Shown one piece after another: positions 34,922 to 44,228 of a DNA stretch of 64,000 bases. Source of the DNA: CAZOZP01 sp964584325 (GTDB taxonomy: Bacteria > Bacteroidota > Ignavibacteria > Ignavibacteriales > Melioribacteraceae); contig CAZOZP010000005.1 in NCBI GenBank assembly GCA_964584325.1, positions 1 to 64,000 on the forward strand, written 5' to 3'. Every line of letters starts with the position of its first letter. Within the stretch, counting starts at the first letter, position 1. The translations under genes and the position numbers were made by a program. The notes beneath the pieces were generated by a model. It did no database searches. It was not told where the DNA came from and saw nothing but the letters and a program-made list of their open reading frames with translations.

Positions 34922-36586
34922 ATGATCTATTTGTTTGCATTTTTTATAAGTTTATTGTCAACACTTTTTCTTACCCCTCTCTTTATCAATTTTATGCGGA
35001 AATTTAATATTGTTGATATTCCGGGAGGCAGGAGGATAAATGACCATATAGTCCCTCGTATGGGCGGCCTGATTATATTTATGGTCGTACTTATAGTTAT
35101 GAACTCATTCACCTCAGGGATTCAATCAATTAATCTTTTAATCTACGGTATATCAATAATTATGTTTTGTGGGATAATTGATGATGTAATGGGATTAAAA
35201 AGTTATGTAAAACTTGTTTTTCAGACTGCTACAGCATTGTTTTTCTATATTTATTTCAGGGACGAATTTTCGTCATTAGAATTATTCGGAATTACAGTTC
35301 CTGAGTTTGCAGAGATTTGGATCTTCTTGATTTTTACTGTTGGAATTATTAATTCCATAAATTTAATGGATGGTCTTGACGGACTTGCAAGCGGATTTTC
35401 TTTGATGGTTTTTTCAATACTTCTGGCATTGGCTGTAATACAAAAGGATTCATTCCTTATTTTTCTGACTGCAAGCCTGGTAGGATCGCTTCTTGGATTT
35501 TTAAGGTTTAATGCATTTCCGGCAAGTATTTTCTTAGGTGATACAGGATCACTTGTCCTCGGTTCATATATAGTAATTACGTGTCTTATGACCTCGATCA
35601 ATTACGGTTCAGATGGTGTTCTGGATTTAAGTTTTCCAATAATTCTTTTAGCAGTTCCGGTTACGGATACAATCAAAGTATTTATTTACAGAATATGGAA
35701 AAAGCGTAATCCGTTTTCTGCAGATACAAACCATCTTCATCACATTATTCTTTTTAGTAAAGTTAAGCATGAAGTTACGGTATTTCTTATTGAAATATTC
35801 AATTTAGCTTTCGTAATTCTATCTTTACTTTATATTCGCGGAATAAGAGGATGGGTAATTGCCGTATTTTTATTCTTAGCTTCATTACTGATTGTTATTA
35901 AGCCTCTGCTGAAGTACTTTCAGAAAAGCGAACATTTATTTTCAATTTATAAGAAACTCAGAAGCTTTCCTATCAGACACATTATGAAAATAGCTTCAAC
36001 ATTAATCATTCTTACTTCATTTCTTACCATGGTTATAATTATTTCTTCGTTTTCATTAAATACTGCACTCAAACAAAATGATCTTCTGTTTTTGATTTTG
36101 ATTTGCTTCGCATTGCTTGGATTAACATATATGCAGCAGAAAAAGACAAATAAAATTATTCAGATAAATTTTTTCTTGAACCTTACAATATTTTTTATCA
36201 TTTCAAAAATGAGTTTACCCCTAAGTAAAATTGAATTTTTAGGTACAATTGATCTCGATAAAATTATGGAAATCTGCTTTTATTTTCTTTCTGTTCTGAT
36301 TTCCGTCTTTCTTCTTATAAGATGGAAAACAAGTGACAGCAAAAAAATATTTTTTAGCGGGATAGATCTTACAATGATTGTTTTCATGCTTATGGTTTTC
36401 ATAGCGAATAAAATTCTGGCATTTGATTCAAGTTACAGTATAATAGAAAGTCTTCTTGAAGCGTTTATTCTTTATATCTGGTATAAAGTGCTGGTTGAAT
36501 TTCGTAAGGATATTGAGAAATATCTTTCTTATGTTTCATATGGAGTACCTATACTTTCACTAATTATTCTTCTAATGATGAAATGA
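34922..36586 (+). CDS. WecA/MraY-type phosphosugar transferase with extra membrane domain
   Basis: The 554-residue polytopic protein has a typical first part: MGGLIIF, IIDDVMG (about 80-86), NLMDGLDGLA (near 142-151), FLGDTGSLVLG (near 205-215) and HLHHIIL (near 275-281), the metal and substrate motifs. Such enzymes transfer a sugar phosphate to undecaprenyl phosphate to start a lipid-linked glycan. Family members are usually 320-380 residues. Here about 230 further residues hold around seven helices of unknown role. The gene at 37841 has the same layout. GGGTGG lies 8 bases before the ATG. The gap before it (34779-34921) is AT-rich, with a TATCTTTA near 34824 that only partly fits a -7 element. 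Confidence 0.87.
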   Translation: MIYLFAFFISLLSTLFLTPLFINFMRKFNIVDIPGGRRINDHIVPRMGGLIIFMVVLIVMNSFTSGIQSINLLIYGISIIMFCGIIDDVMGLKSYVKLVFQTATALFFYIYFRDEFSSLELFGITVPEFAEIWIFLIFTVGIINSINLMDGLDGLASGFSLMVFSILLALAVIQKDSFLIFLTASLVGSLLGFLRFNAFPASIFLGDTGSLVLGSYIVITCLMTSINYGSDGVLDLSFPIILLAVPVTDTIKVFIYRIWKKRNPFSADTNHLHHIILFSKVKHEVTVFLIEIFNLAFVILSLLYIRGIRGWVIAVFLFLASLLIVIKPLLKYFQKSEHLFSIYKKLRSFPIRHIMKIASTLIILTSFLTMVIIISSFSLNTALKQNDLLFLILICFALLGLTYMQQKKTNKIIQINFFLNLTIFFIISKMSLPLSKIEFLGTIDLDKIMEICFYFLSVLISVFLLIRWKTSDSKKIFFSGIDLTMIVFMLMVFIANKILAFDSSYSIIESLLEAFILYIWYKVLVEFRKDIEKYLSYVSYGVPILSLIILLMMK

Positions 36587-36620
36587 GTAAAATATATAAT
36601 ATCGGAAAGACAAGCTGTTT

Positions 36621-37841
36621 ATGGTAAAAAAAATACTATTTTTAACACATTATTTCCCTCCTGAAGTAAATGCCCCTGCCAACAGGACATTTGAACATTG
36701 CAGAGAGTGGGCTTCAGAATTTGACATAACTGTAATAACAAACTTTCCTAATCATCCGGATGGTAAATTATATCCAGGATATAAAAACAAACTGATAGGA
36801 AGAGAATTAATTGACGGAATTAATGTTATCCGGTTGTGGACTTTCGTAACTCCTAACGAAGGATTTGTTTTAAGAACAATAAATTATATCATTTATATGA
36901 TTCTGAGTGTATTATATATTTCTGTTACAGCAGTTAAGTTTGATTTGCTTATTGCCACATCTCCGCAATTCTTTTGCGGATTAGCCGGCGGTATATCTGC
37001 CAAAATCAGAAGGAAGCCATTCGTTTTGGAAATTAGAGATTTATGGCCCGAATCAATAATTGCTGTAGGCGCACTCAAAAACAAAACAATAATTAAAATT
37101 CTTGAAAAGATTGAGATGTGGCTTTATAAATCTTCGACAAGAATTGTTTCAGTTACAGAGTCATTTAAAGAAAACTTGAACAATAGAGGTATTGACGAGA
37201 AAAAGATTAAAGTCTTTTATAATGGAGTATCGATTGATATTTTTGAGAAAGGGAATAAGATATCCGATCCTGCTTTAAGTAATTGGTTATCCGGTGGATT
37301 TATTGTGGGCTATATCGGGACAATCGGAATGGCGCATGCTTTATCAACATTTATTTATGCTGCAGAAGAATTACAAGAATCAGATGTGAAATTTGTAATT
37401 GTCGGCTCCGGTGCAGAAAGGGAGAAGCTTGAACGGATAATTTCGGAAAAAAAATTAATGAACATTAAAATATTCCCCATTCAGCCTAAAACTGAAATTC
37501 CTCCTATAATCAATAGTTTGAATTTGTTTGCTGTGCATCTTAAAAAGAATCCGCTTTTTAAAACAGTAATTCCATCAAAAATGTTTGAAGGAATGATAAT
37601 GAAAAAAGCTGTTCTTATGGGAGTTGAAGGAGAGGCTGCAAGAATTCTCGAACAATCGGGCGGAGGAATCCTATTTGAACCTGAAAATCACAAGGATCTT
37701 ATTGAAAAAATTAATTATTGCAGAGTAAATAAAAACGTACTTACAGAATGCGGCGAAGCAGGATTTAATTATGTTAAAGACAATTTTAACAGAAAAGTAA
37801 TTGCCGCAAGGTTTTTAGAAATGCTGAAAGGTTTAAATTAA
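36621..37841 (+). CDS. WbuB-like GT4 glycosyltransferase
   Basis: The 406-residue protein starts ILFLTHYFPPEVNAPANRTFEH (about 5-26), followed by LEIRDLWPESIIAVGAL (about 140-156), the hallmark of WbuB/WcaI-type N-acetylaminosugar transferases. The C-terminal domain has VGYIGTIGMAHAL (about 229-241) and FKTVIPSKMFEGMIMKKAVLMG (about 313-334). It probably adds the second sugar, an aminosugar, right after the WecA-type enzymes encoded on both sides. It shares one base with the next gene. Confidence 0.87.
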   Translation: MVKKILFLTHYFPPEVNAPANRTFEHCREWASEFDITVITNFPNHPDGKLYPGYKNKLIGRELIDGINVIRLWTFVTPNEGFVLRTINYIIYMILSVLYISVTAVKFDLLIATSPQFFCGLAGGISAKIRRKPFVLEIRDLWPESIIAVGALKNKTIIKILEKIEMWLYKSSTRIVSVTESFKENLNNRGIDEKKIKVFYNGVSIDIFEKGNKISDPALSNWLSGGFIVGYIGTIGMAHALSTFIYAAEELQESDVKFVIVGSGAEREKLERIISEKKLMNIKIFPIQPKTEIPPIINSLNLFAVHLKKNPLFKTVIPSKMFEGMIMKKAVLMGVEGEAARILEQSGGGILFEPENHKDLIEKINYCRVNKNVLTECGEAGFNYVKDNFNRKVIAARFLEMLKGLN

Positions 37842-39502
37842 TGCTATATACTTTTATATTTCTGGCTGGAATGATTACTGCCATAAGTCTTACGCCTATC
37901 TTAATTATATTTTTAAGGAACATTGGAATTGTTGACCGTCCGGGGAAACGCAGAATAAACAAAAAAGAGATACCGCGAATGGGCGGAATAGTAATATTCT
38001 TCAGTGTTATTATGCTTCTATTCATTTTCTATAAAGATCTTAACAGTATCCAGCTAATTATAATTTCCGGCTTTATAATTGCATCAATGGGTGCATTTGA
38101 TGATATACTGGGTCTTATATGGTATAAAAAGTTTCTAATACAAATAATTTCAGCAGTTTTAATGATAATGTACTTCACCGGTGAGTTCAGTGTCATAGAA
38201 ATATTTGGGATTAGATTAACAGGTATTACTGCCTATGTTTTTCTTTTAGTATTTATAGTGGGAGGTATCAACTCAATAAATCTAATTGACGGTCTTGATG
38301 GGCTGGCCAGCGGATTATCTTTGCTTGTTTTTATAATGTTTTTTGCATTGGGATTTTATATTGAAGATGATTTAATTTTAATACTAAGTGCTGCTTTCGC
38401 AGGTAGCATAATTGGGTTTCTTAAATATAATGCGTTTCCTGCAAAAATATTTCTTGGTGATACAGGTTCTCTAACTCTTGGATTTTTTCTTGTTTTTCTT
38501 TCAATATACACATCCGCAGGGCTTTTCGAAGATAAAATTGATATAACATATCCGGTTATAGTTCTTGGGGTACCCATACTTGATACAATAAAAGTTATGA
38601 CCGGTCGTATGTTAAAAAGGAATAATCCTTTTCATCCTGATAGAACTCATCTGCACCACATAATTCTTGAAAACAATATAAAACATAAACTATCAGTTTT
38701 TATAGTTCAAAGTTTTAACTTGTCGTTCCAGGCTATTTCACTTTTTTATCTTTTTGGTGATAAAAACATGGCTGTTTTTTCTTTTATTATTCTTGCATTT
38801 ATGCTTTTTATCAGTAAGGCAGTGCTTACCAGAATAAATGAATTAAAAGAATTCGTGGCTGATGGAATTAATGGCTTTATAAAAAATTCAGAAAGAATAA
38901 TTCGGATACTTGCCGTATATTTGGTTACCCCCGGAATGGCATTGCTGGTAGGGGCTTTTTTGGCTTTGGCTTTACCCCTTAACACTGTTTTGAGCTTCTC
39001 TGAATTGTTATTCCTTATAATTTTAGAAATCAGTGTGTTGATGATGTCGATGATCCAATACAAAAAAACAAAAGAAATTGACGGTTTGTATGTTTTTCTA
39101 AATACCATAGGGTATTTGTTTGTATCAAAACTTTCTAGTGTTGATATGCTAATCAGAATCAATGAAGTTTTTAGTTTTAATTTTTATACTGATTTTTATT
39201 TTTTTGTTCTAATAGTTATGATAGTTTTTTACCTTTTAATAAAGGATGCAATATTTAATATCAAGGAAGGACTTTTTTCGGGAATTGACTTAATTCTTTT
39301 ACTAATGATTGCAATGGTTTTTATACTGAGCAATATTACACAATTGGAGCAAATGAAACTTATAAATGCTATTTTATATCAATCTTTTATCATCTATTTG
39401 GTATTCAAAATCATTTCAAGGTTTCAGGATTCATTGGGAAAGTACATTTTACTAATGTCTTTTCTTCTTCCTCTGGCAAGTTTGATTTATTTAGTATTCT
39501 GA
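37841..39502 (+). CDS. Second WecA/MraY-type transferase with extra membrane domain
   Basis: The 553-residue paralogue of the protein at 34922 has the same motifs: MGGIVIF, FDDILG (about 86-91), NLIDGLDGLASG (about 147-158), FLGDTGSLTLG (about 204-214) and HLHHIIL (near 270-276). It also has the same C-terminal membrane extension, about 320-553, with a conserved FSGIDL motif near 475. The two transferases flank one GT4 gene. They may start two different glycans, or one may be dedicated to another acceptor. No terminator is visible after its stop, which ends the exopolysaccharide cluster. Confidence 0.87.
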   Translation: MLYTFIFLAGMITAISLTPILIIFLRNIGIVDRPGKRRINKKEIPRMGGIVIFFSVIMLLFIFYKDLNSIQLIIISGFIIASMGAFDDILGLIWYKKFLIQIISAVLMIMYFTGEFSVIEIFGIRLTGITAYVFLLVFIVGGINSINLIDGLDGLASGLSLLVFIMFFALGFYIEDDLILILSAAFAGSIIGFLKYNAFPAKIFLGDTGSLTLGFFLVFLSIYTSAGLFEDKIDITYPVIVLGVPILDTIKVMTGRMLKRNNPFHPDRTHLHHIILENNIKHKLSVFIVQSFNLSFQAISLFYLFGDKNMAVFSFIILAFMLFISKAVLTRINELKEFVADGINGFIKNSERIIRILAVYLVTPGMALLVGAFLALALPLNTVLSFSELLFLIILEISVLMMSMIQYKKTKEIDGLYVFLNTIGYLFVSKLSSVDMLIRINEVFSFNFYTDFYFFVLIVMIVFYLLIKDAIFNIKEGLFSGIDLILLLMIAMVFILSNITQLEQMKLINAILYQSFIIYLVFKIISRFQDSLGKYILLMSFLLPLASLIYLVF

Positions 39503-39512
39503 TCCAGATGAG

Positions 39513-39683
39513 CTAATTCATTAACTTGAATACTAAAAACCCAATTACTACCAAGTAACCTATGGCTATTAGAATTTTCAACTTATATTCCTTTATAACA
39601 TTCATGAGTTCTTCCGTGAAATCACTTAAAGTTAATTCTTTCGCTTTGATTTCGGAGTTATTTCTATTATCGGTAATATCCAT
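39513..39683 (-). CDS. Possible small tail-anchored membrane protein
   Basis: The 56-residue frame starts at an ATG with AAAGAG upstream on the minus strand; a longer start 33 bases further up lacks a ribosome binding site. The first 30 residues are polar (MDITDNRNN, LTLSDFTEEL), and a single C-terminal membrane helix (ILIAIGYLVVIGFLVFKL) runs to the end. No family is recognised. A plus-strand frame covers the same bases but looks like a shadow. Confidence is low because the gene is short and isolated. Confidence 0.4.
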   Translation of the reverse strand: MDITDNRNNSEIKAKELTLSDFTEELMNVIKEYKLKILIAIGYLVVIGFLVFKLMN

Positions 39684-39946
39684 TTTAGTGCTCTTTGTTT
39701 TTCTTTTAATAAACAATTTTTACGCCAAAATAATGTTTTTATCATTTATTATTATTATCGTGAAAAATGCATTTTTGTTAACGATAATTTCATTAAAATA
39801 ATCTTGGTGTAACAAAAGAAATCTCGGCTTTGCTTAAAATCTCTGCTAGAAAAAATCACTTTATAATAAGTTTCTCGATGGAAGGAAAAAATACAGACTC
39901 TTTTCGTGAATTATTTCATAAAATCAAACTTTTTTTCATTAAAAAC

Positions 39947-39977
39947 TTGATTTATAGTAATATGCTGAATATTTTTG
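39947..39977 (+). promoter_or_regulatory. Promoter TTG-N20-TATTTTTG for the Ig-like lipoprotein
   Basis: TTG at 39947-39949 and TATTTTTG at 39970-39977 are 20 bases apart, matching the Bacteroidota TTG/TAnnTTTG pattern. Transcription would start near 39984, giving a leader of about 45 bases before the ATG at 40031. It lies inside a longer open frame, which supports choosing the later start. Confidence 0.6.
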
Positions 39978-40030
39978 CTTTCAGTATATATTGCAAAATA
40001 ATATCTTTAATCAATAAATGTAGAAGGGCT

Positions 40031-41449
40031 ATGAAAAAGTATTTATTATTTCAGTTTATCGGCTTAATTGCCTTATTTGTTTTGATAGGTTGTGAATCAA
40101 CCGGAAAAAATGAAGATGATATACCGGAAGAGGGTAAAGAGATTACCATAGAAGGACGTGTCATTGATAACAATACACAACAACCGATGGCTAATGTTGG
40201 GGTGAACATACTAGTAAATGCGTCAGCTTATGCAACTGCTACAACAGACGGTAACGGAAAATATTCAAGGAAAATAACTCTTCAAGCTTCAGCCATGGTA
40301 GCTGTTGAAGCAATTGTTACGGATTATGAAAGTTCTCCGGTTGAAAAGGCTGTTAGTGTCAGCGAAAGCAGTGTTACAATGCCTGATATTATTATGACCA
40401 AGAAAACAACAGGAACAGTTACTTCAGGTCCGGCCCATTCTATGTTTTTGTTTTCTCAGTCAAGTTATTTTGTAAACTTAAAAACTACCGGTGCTCCTGA
40501 GTTTGCTGTCTTAACATACCAGGTTGTAGATGAGTTTGGTAATCCTATAGATATAAAAAATTCAGTAGAAGTAAGTTTTGCTATCGCTAAAGGAACCGGT
40601 GGAGGTGAAACAATAACCCCTGCAAAATCAAAAACAAATTCTGCCGGGCAGGTAGTAACCATATTAAACAGCGGTACTAAAGCCGGTACAGTTATGATTT
40701 CAGCTACCATTAATATCTCCGGAAAGACAATTTTAAGTAAACCAATTCCGATTGCCATTCACGGAGGTTTCCCTGATTTAGCGCATTTTTCATTGGGAAC
40801 TACATTCCTTAATTATCCATTTTTTAATACTATGAATTATGAAGTTTCGACTGAAGCATTGGTTGGTGATAAGTATTCAAATCCAGTCAGACCTCAAACT
40901 GCGGTTTATTTCAGTACTGATGCAGGTGTGATTGTTGGATCAGATGTTCAACACACTAATAAAGAAGGTGTAGCAGGTGTTCTCTTATTATCAGGTAATC
41001 CTCAACCTAATGATCCTACTTATGGCCCTGGCTTTTTCTTTGTTCATGCTCAAACTATTAACGAAAGCAATGAGTACATACAGAGAAATCATTTGGTACT
41101 ATTCAGTGGTGTATCAGTAATTACAATACAAAGTCCAGCTATATTTAATGTTCCTGACAATGGAAGCCAGGTCTTTAATATTATAGTTTCAGATCAGCAT
41201 GGTAATCCATTGGCCAGTGGTCAGACAATAAGTGTTTCTTGTGACGGTAAAAATTCCAAAGTTTCAGGTGATATAAGCGTGGAAATGCCTGATACACAGA
41301 GTGATGTTTATACGCGTTATTCTTTCAGTGTTTCTGAAGATACGCCAGAAAATCAACCAAATTTGGGAACAAGATCTGCAACTGTTTTCATAAAAACCGA
41401 CGGTCCAAATGGTTATAGAGGTTTAGCAAAAGCAGGTACAATGAATTAG
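40031..41449 (+). CDS. Lipoprotein with CarboxypepD_reg-like and Ig-like domains
   Basis: The 472-residue lipoprotein starts at the ATG at 40031 (GAAGG upstream). An in-frame start at 39830 would add 67 residues before the signal peptide and is rejected. The lipobox is VLIGC (about Cys21). Residues about 40-120 form a carboxypeptidase-regulatory-like beta-sandwich (TIEGRVIDNNTQQPMANVGV, TDGNGKYSRK). After it come Big_1-type Ig-like segments (LTYQVVDEFGNPIDI, FNIIVSDQHGNPLASGQTI). It is likely exposed in the outer membrane; the ligand is unknown. A strong terminator follows directly. Confidence 0.8.
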   Translation: MKKYLLFQFIGLIALFVLIGCESTGKNEDDIPEEGKEITIEGRVIDNNTQQPMANVGVNILVNASAYATATTDGNGKYSRKITLQASAMVAVEAIVTDYESSPVEKAVSVSESSVTMPDIIMTKKTTGTVTSGPAHSMFLFSQSSYFVNLKTTGAPEFAVLTYQVVDEFGNPIDIKNSVEVSFAIAKGTGGGETITPAKSKTNSAGQVVTILNSGTKAGTVMISATINISGKTILSKPIPIAIHGGFPDLAHFSLGTTFLNYPFFNTMNYEVSTEALVGDKYSNPVRPQTAVYFSTDAGVIVGSDVQHTNKEGVAGVLLLSGNPQPNDPTYGPGFFFVHAQTINESNEYIQRNHLVLFSGVSVITIQSPAIFNVPDNGSQVFNIIVSDQHGNPLASGQTISVSCDGKNSKVSGDISVEMPDTQSDVYTRYSFSVSEDTPENQPNLGTRSATVFIKTDGPNGYRGLAKAGTMN

Positions 41450-41452
41450 TAT

Positions 41453-41486
41453 TAAAAAAAGCCCCGCTCAGCGGGGCTTTTTTTTT
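41453..41486. terminator. Bidirectional terminator between convergent genes
   Basis: GCCCCGC (41461-41467) and GCGGGGC (41471-41477) form a GC-rich stem with a TCA loop, flanked by an A-run on the left and nine T on the right. It can serve both the lipoprotein gene ending at 41449 and the minus-strand regulator ending at 41485. Confidence 0.9.
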
Positions 41487-42255
41487 ACTCCTTTTTCACC
41501 ATCTTAGTAAAAGTTTCATACCAGATAACAGGCTTCAAAATAGCAGTGAATAGTTTGGCGTCGTCTTCTTTGACTTCAGAATCAGGTGCAATAAAATAAA
41601 TACTGATATCGCCGGTTCCTGATATAGATTTAAGTTTTCTGGCAAGAGTTCTCTCTTCAAGAATTGCTGTTTTTTCAGTCAGAAAAACAGTTCTGGGTTT
41701 TTCGGTCATAAACATTTCCAGTCCAAGCGCACCGTTTGTACTTTCAATAATGTTGTAATTTTCTTTCAACTTTTCTTTAACCTCAGTTCTGAATCTATCA
41801 TTTGCAGAAATCACCAGAATCTTATTATTAAAAAGCATCTCACGAGGTTTGTTGTTTTCCGCGGATTTTGCTTCTACTGAAGATTCAATCTTATAAAGTA
41901 TATCTCTAATTATTGGATATACATTTTCGAATATAATGGGCTTTAATATATATTTCTCAACTCCTAATAAAAGAGCAGCCTGTACTGAGTCTTTATCGTT
42001 ATGGGCGGTAAGCATAACGACCGGTAATGATTTGTTCTGTTCATCATTTCTTATAGATTTAAGCGTTTCAATGCCGTCCATAACAGGCATTGAAATATCC
42101 AAAAACACTACGTCAGGTTTTTCTTCATTAATTTTAATCAAAGCTTGTAAACCGTTTTCGGCTTCAATAACATCGCAATCAAATTTTTTTGTTAATAAAT
42201 TTTTAATTAAAAATCTGATTTTTGAATGGTCATCAACAATTAATGCTTTAGCCAA
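41485..42255 (-). CDS. Double-receiver response regulator, second receiver degenerate
   Basis: The 256-residue protein has an N-terminal receiver (about 1-120) with the acidic pair DD (8-9), phosphoacceptor Asp in VVFLDISMPVMDG (about Asp53), Thr in MLTAH and Lys in ILKPI. A second receiver-like domain (about 143-256) keeps the fold but has TVFLTEKTAI where the Asp should be, so it cannot be phosphorylated in the usual way. It has no output domain, so it may act by protein contact. The start is TTG with CAGGG upstream on the minus strand. It is not next to a kinase gene; the nearest is at 48552. Confidence 0.82.
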   Translation of the reverse strand: MAKALIVDDHSKIRFLIKNLLTKKFDCDVIEAENGLQALIKINEEKPDVVFLDISMPVMDGIETLKSIRNDEQNKSLPVVMLTAHNDKDSVQAALLLGVEKYILKPIIFENVYPIIRDILYKIESSVEAKSAENNKPREMLFNNKILVISANDRFRTEVKEKLKENYNIIESTNGALGLEMFMTEKPRTVFLTEKTAILEERTLARKLKSISGTGDISIYFIAPDSEVKEDDAKLFTAILKPVIWYETFTKMVKKE

Positions 42256-42359
42256 TTTATTACCCTGAATTATTTAATAATTATTATTCATAATATAGTT
42301 ACATTATCGTTCTAAAAAATCAAAAATTTATAATTCATAATAAATAAAATCGATGTAGA

Positions 42360-43562
42360 ATGAATGTTTTAAGGGCTCTAATTATACTTGGTATTCTTGC
42401 TTCAGGCGGATATGCGCAGAACGGAATTGTTAAAAACTATTATTCACGAGGAAAAATTGAATCTGAAGTATCTTATGTGCGAGATGTTCTTGATGGAATC
42501 AGCAAGTACTATTACGAAAATGGTAACTTAAAAGCAGAGGTGATCTATTTTTTAGGGAAAATTCACGGTGTAATTAAAGAATATCATGAGAATGGTATGC
42601 CTAGACTGGAATCCTCTGTCGAATACGGAATCAGAAACGGAATTACCAAATATTTCTATGAAAATGGGGCACTGAAGCAGGTACTAACGTATGAGTTTGG
42701 ACGAATTGTTAAGAAAGTTGACATCCCATATGATGCCTCATACGATCCGCCTGATGAGGTTTTTGCAAATATAAAGGAGAAAAGGAAAAGAAAGAAAGAT
42801 AAAGATGAGTATTTCTGTGTAATTGAATTTTGCGCTGAACCAATAGGAGGTACTGCCTCAATATTAAAAAGAACATTATTTCCGGATACAGCGGTTAAGG
42901 ACAGTGTTAAAGGATTAGTTTCGGTTTCAGTTGAAGTAAGCACGGAAGGACGAGTTCTTGCTTCTTCGTTAGTTAAAGGTCTAGGCAGAGGAATAGATGA
43001 AGCAATCATTAAAGCAGTTAACGAAACTCGTTTTCTTCCGGGTGAAGATAAGGGAAGGCCTATTCGTTCATCAGTAACATTCTCAATTCCTGTTGAGCTT
43101 GGCAATAATTCCGTAAAACCGGTATTTGCTTTCGAAGAGCCGCAGAAAGAAAAATCGAATACTGCAGTTAGAACAACTTTAATTAAATCTGATAATTTAA
43201 TATCTTCCAAATCAGTGTACTCAGAAGACCCTGAGGCGGAGAAAATACGATTGTTAGTCGGTGATTTGATTTTTGATGCAAATGTTGAAAAAATTCCGGT
43301 TCCTGAAGGAGGTTACAGCAAGATTACAGAAAATATTTATTTAAGCAGCAGTGCGAAAGAAAAACAAAAATCCGGCAAGGTTCTGGTAAGGGCAACAATA
43401 AACGAGTCCGGACGGGCGGTATATACAAGAATTATGAGCGGAATTGATAGCGACTACGATTTTGCAGCAGAAGTAGCTGTTATAGAGACCAGGTTTTATC
43501 CGGGACTCAAAAACGGAATTCCGGCACGGGCAGAGGTAACTATAATTGTAGAGTTTAATTAA
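42360..43562 (+). CDS. MORN_2-repeat/TonB-C-domain fusion protein
   Basis: The 400-residue protein has a signal peptide (ASGGYAQ, cleaved near residue 20). Residues about 22-115 hold MORN_2/YwqK-type repeats (GISKYYYENGNLKAEV, GVIKEYHENGMPRLES, GITKYFYENGALKQVL). A basic linker KEKRKRKKDKDE follows. Two TonB C-terminal-like domains then span about 150-250 and 300-400 (VSVEVSTEGRVLASSL...ETRFLPG and VRATINESGRAVYTR...ETRFYPG). TonB C-domains usually contact outer-membrane receptors. Here they are paired and lack the TonB membrane anchor, so a periplasmic scaffold role is more likely. The stop codon touches the inverted-repeat element at 43562. Confidence 0.75.
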   Translation: MNVLRALIILGILASGGYAQNGIVKNYYSRGKIESEVSYVRDVLDGISKYYYENGNLKAEVIYFLGKIHGVIKEYHENGMPRLESSVEYGIRNGITKYFYENGALKQVLTYEFGRIVKKVDIPYDASYDPPDEVFANIKEKRKRKKDKDEYFCVIEFCAEPIGGTASILKRTLFPDTAVKDSVKGLVSVSVEVSTEGRVLASSLVKGLGRGIDEAIIKAVNETRFLPGEDKGRPIRSSVTFSIPVELGNNSVKPVFAFEEPQKEKSNTAVRTTLIKSDNLISSKSVYSEDPEAEKIRLLVGDLIFDANVEKIPVPEGGYSKITENIYLSSSAKEKQKSGKVLVRATINESGRAVYTRIMSGIDSDYDFAAEVAVIETRFYPGLKNGIPARAEVTIIVEFN

Positions 43563-43628
43563 ACCCAAATTATTCGTTAGAAAATCTTTATCACTGAATA
43601 CCATTGCAAAGAAAGAATAATTTGGGTT
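43562..43628. repeat. 67-bp inverted-repeat element, copy 1
   Basis: Perfect 14-bp ends AACCCAAATTATTC / GAATAATTTGGGTT flank a 39-base core. The same element recurs at 47449 in the same orientation. It begins inside the stop codon of the gene at 42360 and ends at the stop of the minus-strand thioredoxin-like gene. It has no coding capacity. The structure suggests a MITE-like element or a conserved 3'-end RNA hairpin. Confidence 0.9.
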
Positions 43629-44205
43629 AAAGAATATTTAGAAATTCACTCTCAATTGCAGCTCCTTTGTTCATTGCATACCATTTGTGCAGTTCTTTGA
43701 TGAATTCTTCTTTTTCAAATCCTTTCTCTTTCAGACTGTCAACTAGTTTCTGAGCTTCAGCCGGTCGCGGTCCCCAAGTGAATAATTCATTTCCTGAATT
43801 ATCAAAAGCCACTAGCTTTGGGATACTTCGAGATGTCCCGCCGGTAAGATAATAATCCATAATATCCAAATTGCTGTCTCTTTCCAGTATTCTTAAATTT
43901 ATCAGCGGATTACTATCAGCCATTAAAGAAATGTATGGTAATGTCTGAGCAGAATCTCCGCACCAATTCTCTGTTAACACCATCCAGATCTGCGGTTTAT
44001 TGATTGACGAAATTCTTTCGGAAATTGCTGTTGAGGATTTGTATGATTTCAAAATTCTTTGACTGCGTTGAAGGTTCAGTTTTAAATAGGAAGAGTCAAT
44101 ATCAGGAATTTCAACCGATTTCCTTACAACTTCTTGAAATTCATTCATATATTTGGAAAATGTTTTTCCATTATGCGGTCTTTTATCTTCAAAAAACTTG
44201 TTCAT
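43627..44205 (-). CDS. Thioredoxin-fold protein with single-Cys WCGDS site
   Basis: This 192-residue protein has a thioredoxin-like fold in about residues 65-175 (PQIWMVLTENWCGDSAQTLP, SIPKLVAFDNSGNELFTWGPRP with the cis-proline). The active site reads W-C-G-D-S, so the second cysteine of the C-x-x-C pair is missing, and disulfide exchange must use one cysteine. It has no signal peptide, so it is probably cytoplasmic. Such proteins occur widely in Bacteroidota as thioredoxin-family proteins of unknown role. Its stop lies inside the inverted-repeat element. Confidence 0.75.
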   Translation of the reverse strand: MNKFFEDKRPHNGKTFSKYMNEFQEVVRKSVEIPDIDSSYLKLNLQRSQRILKSYKSSTAISERISSINKPQIWMVLTENWCGDSAQTLPYISLMADSNPLINLRILERDSNLDIMDYYLTGGTSRSIPKLVAFDNSGNELFTWGPRPAEAQKLVDSLKEKGFEKEEFIKELHKWYAMNKGAAIESEFLNIL

Positions 44206-44228
44206 TTTTATCCTTTTATTGAGAAGTC

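Larger units (their letters stand above)
39503..40030. other. Region after exopolysaccharide cluster
   Basis: This 528-base AT-rich stretch holds a possible small minus-strand gene (39513-39683) and a good promoter for the downstream lipoprotein (39947-39977). Nothing else is evident. It marks a change from the glycan cluster to cell-surface genes. Confidence 0.5.

Noticed and set aside
39562..39801. 79-codon plus-strand hydrophobic frame
   Set aside because: It is AT-rich and antisense to a better-looking small gene, with no ribosome binding site.
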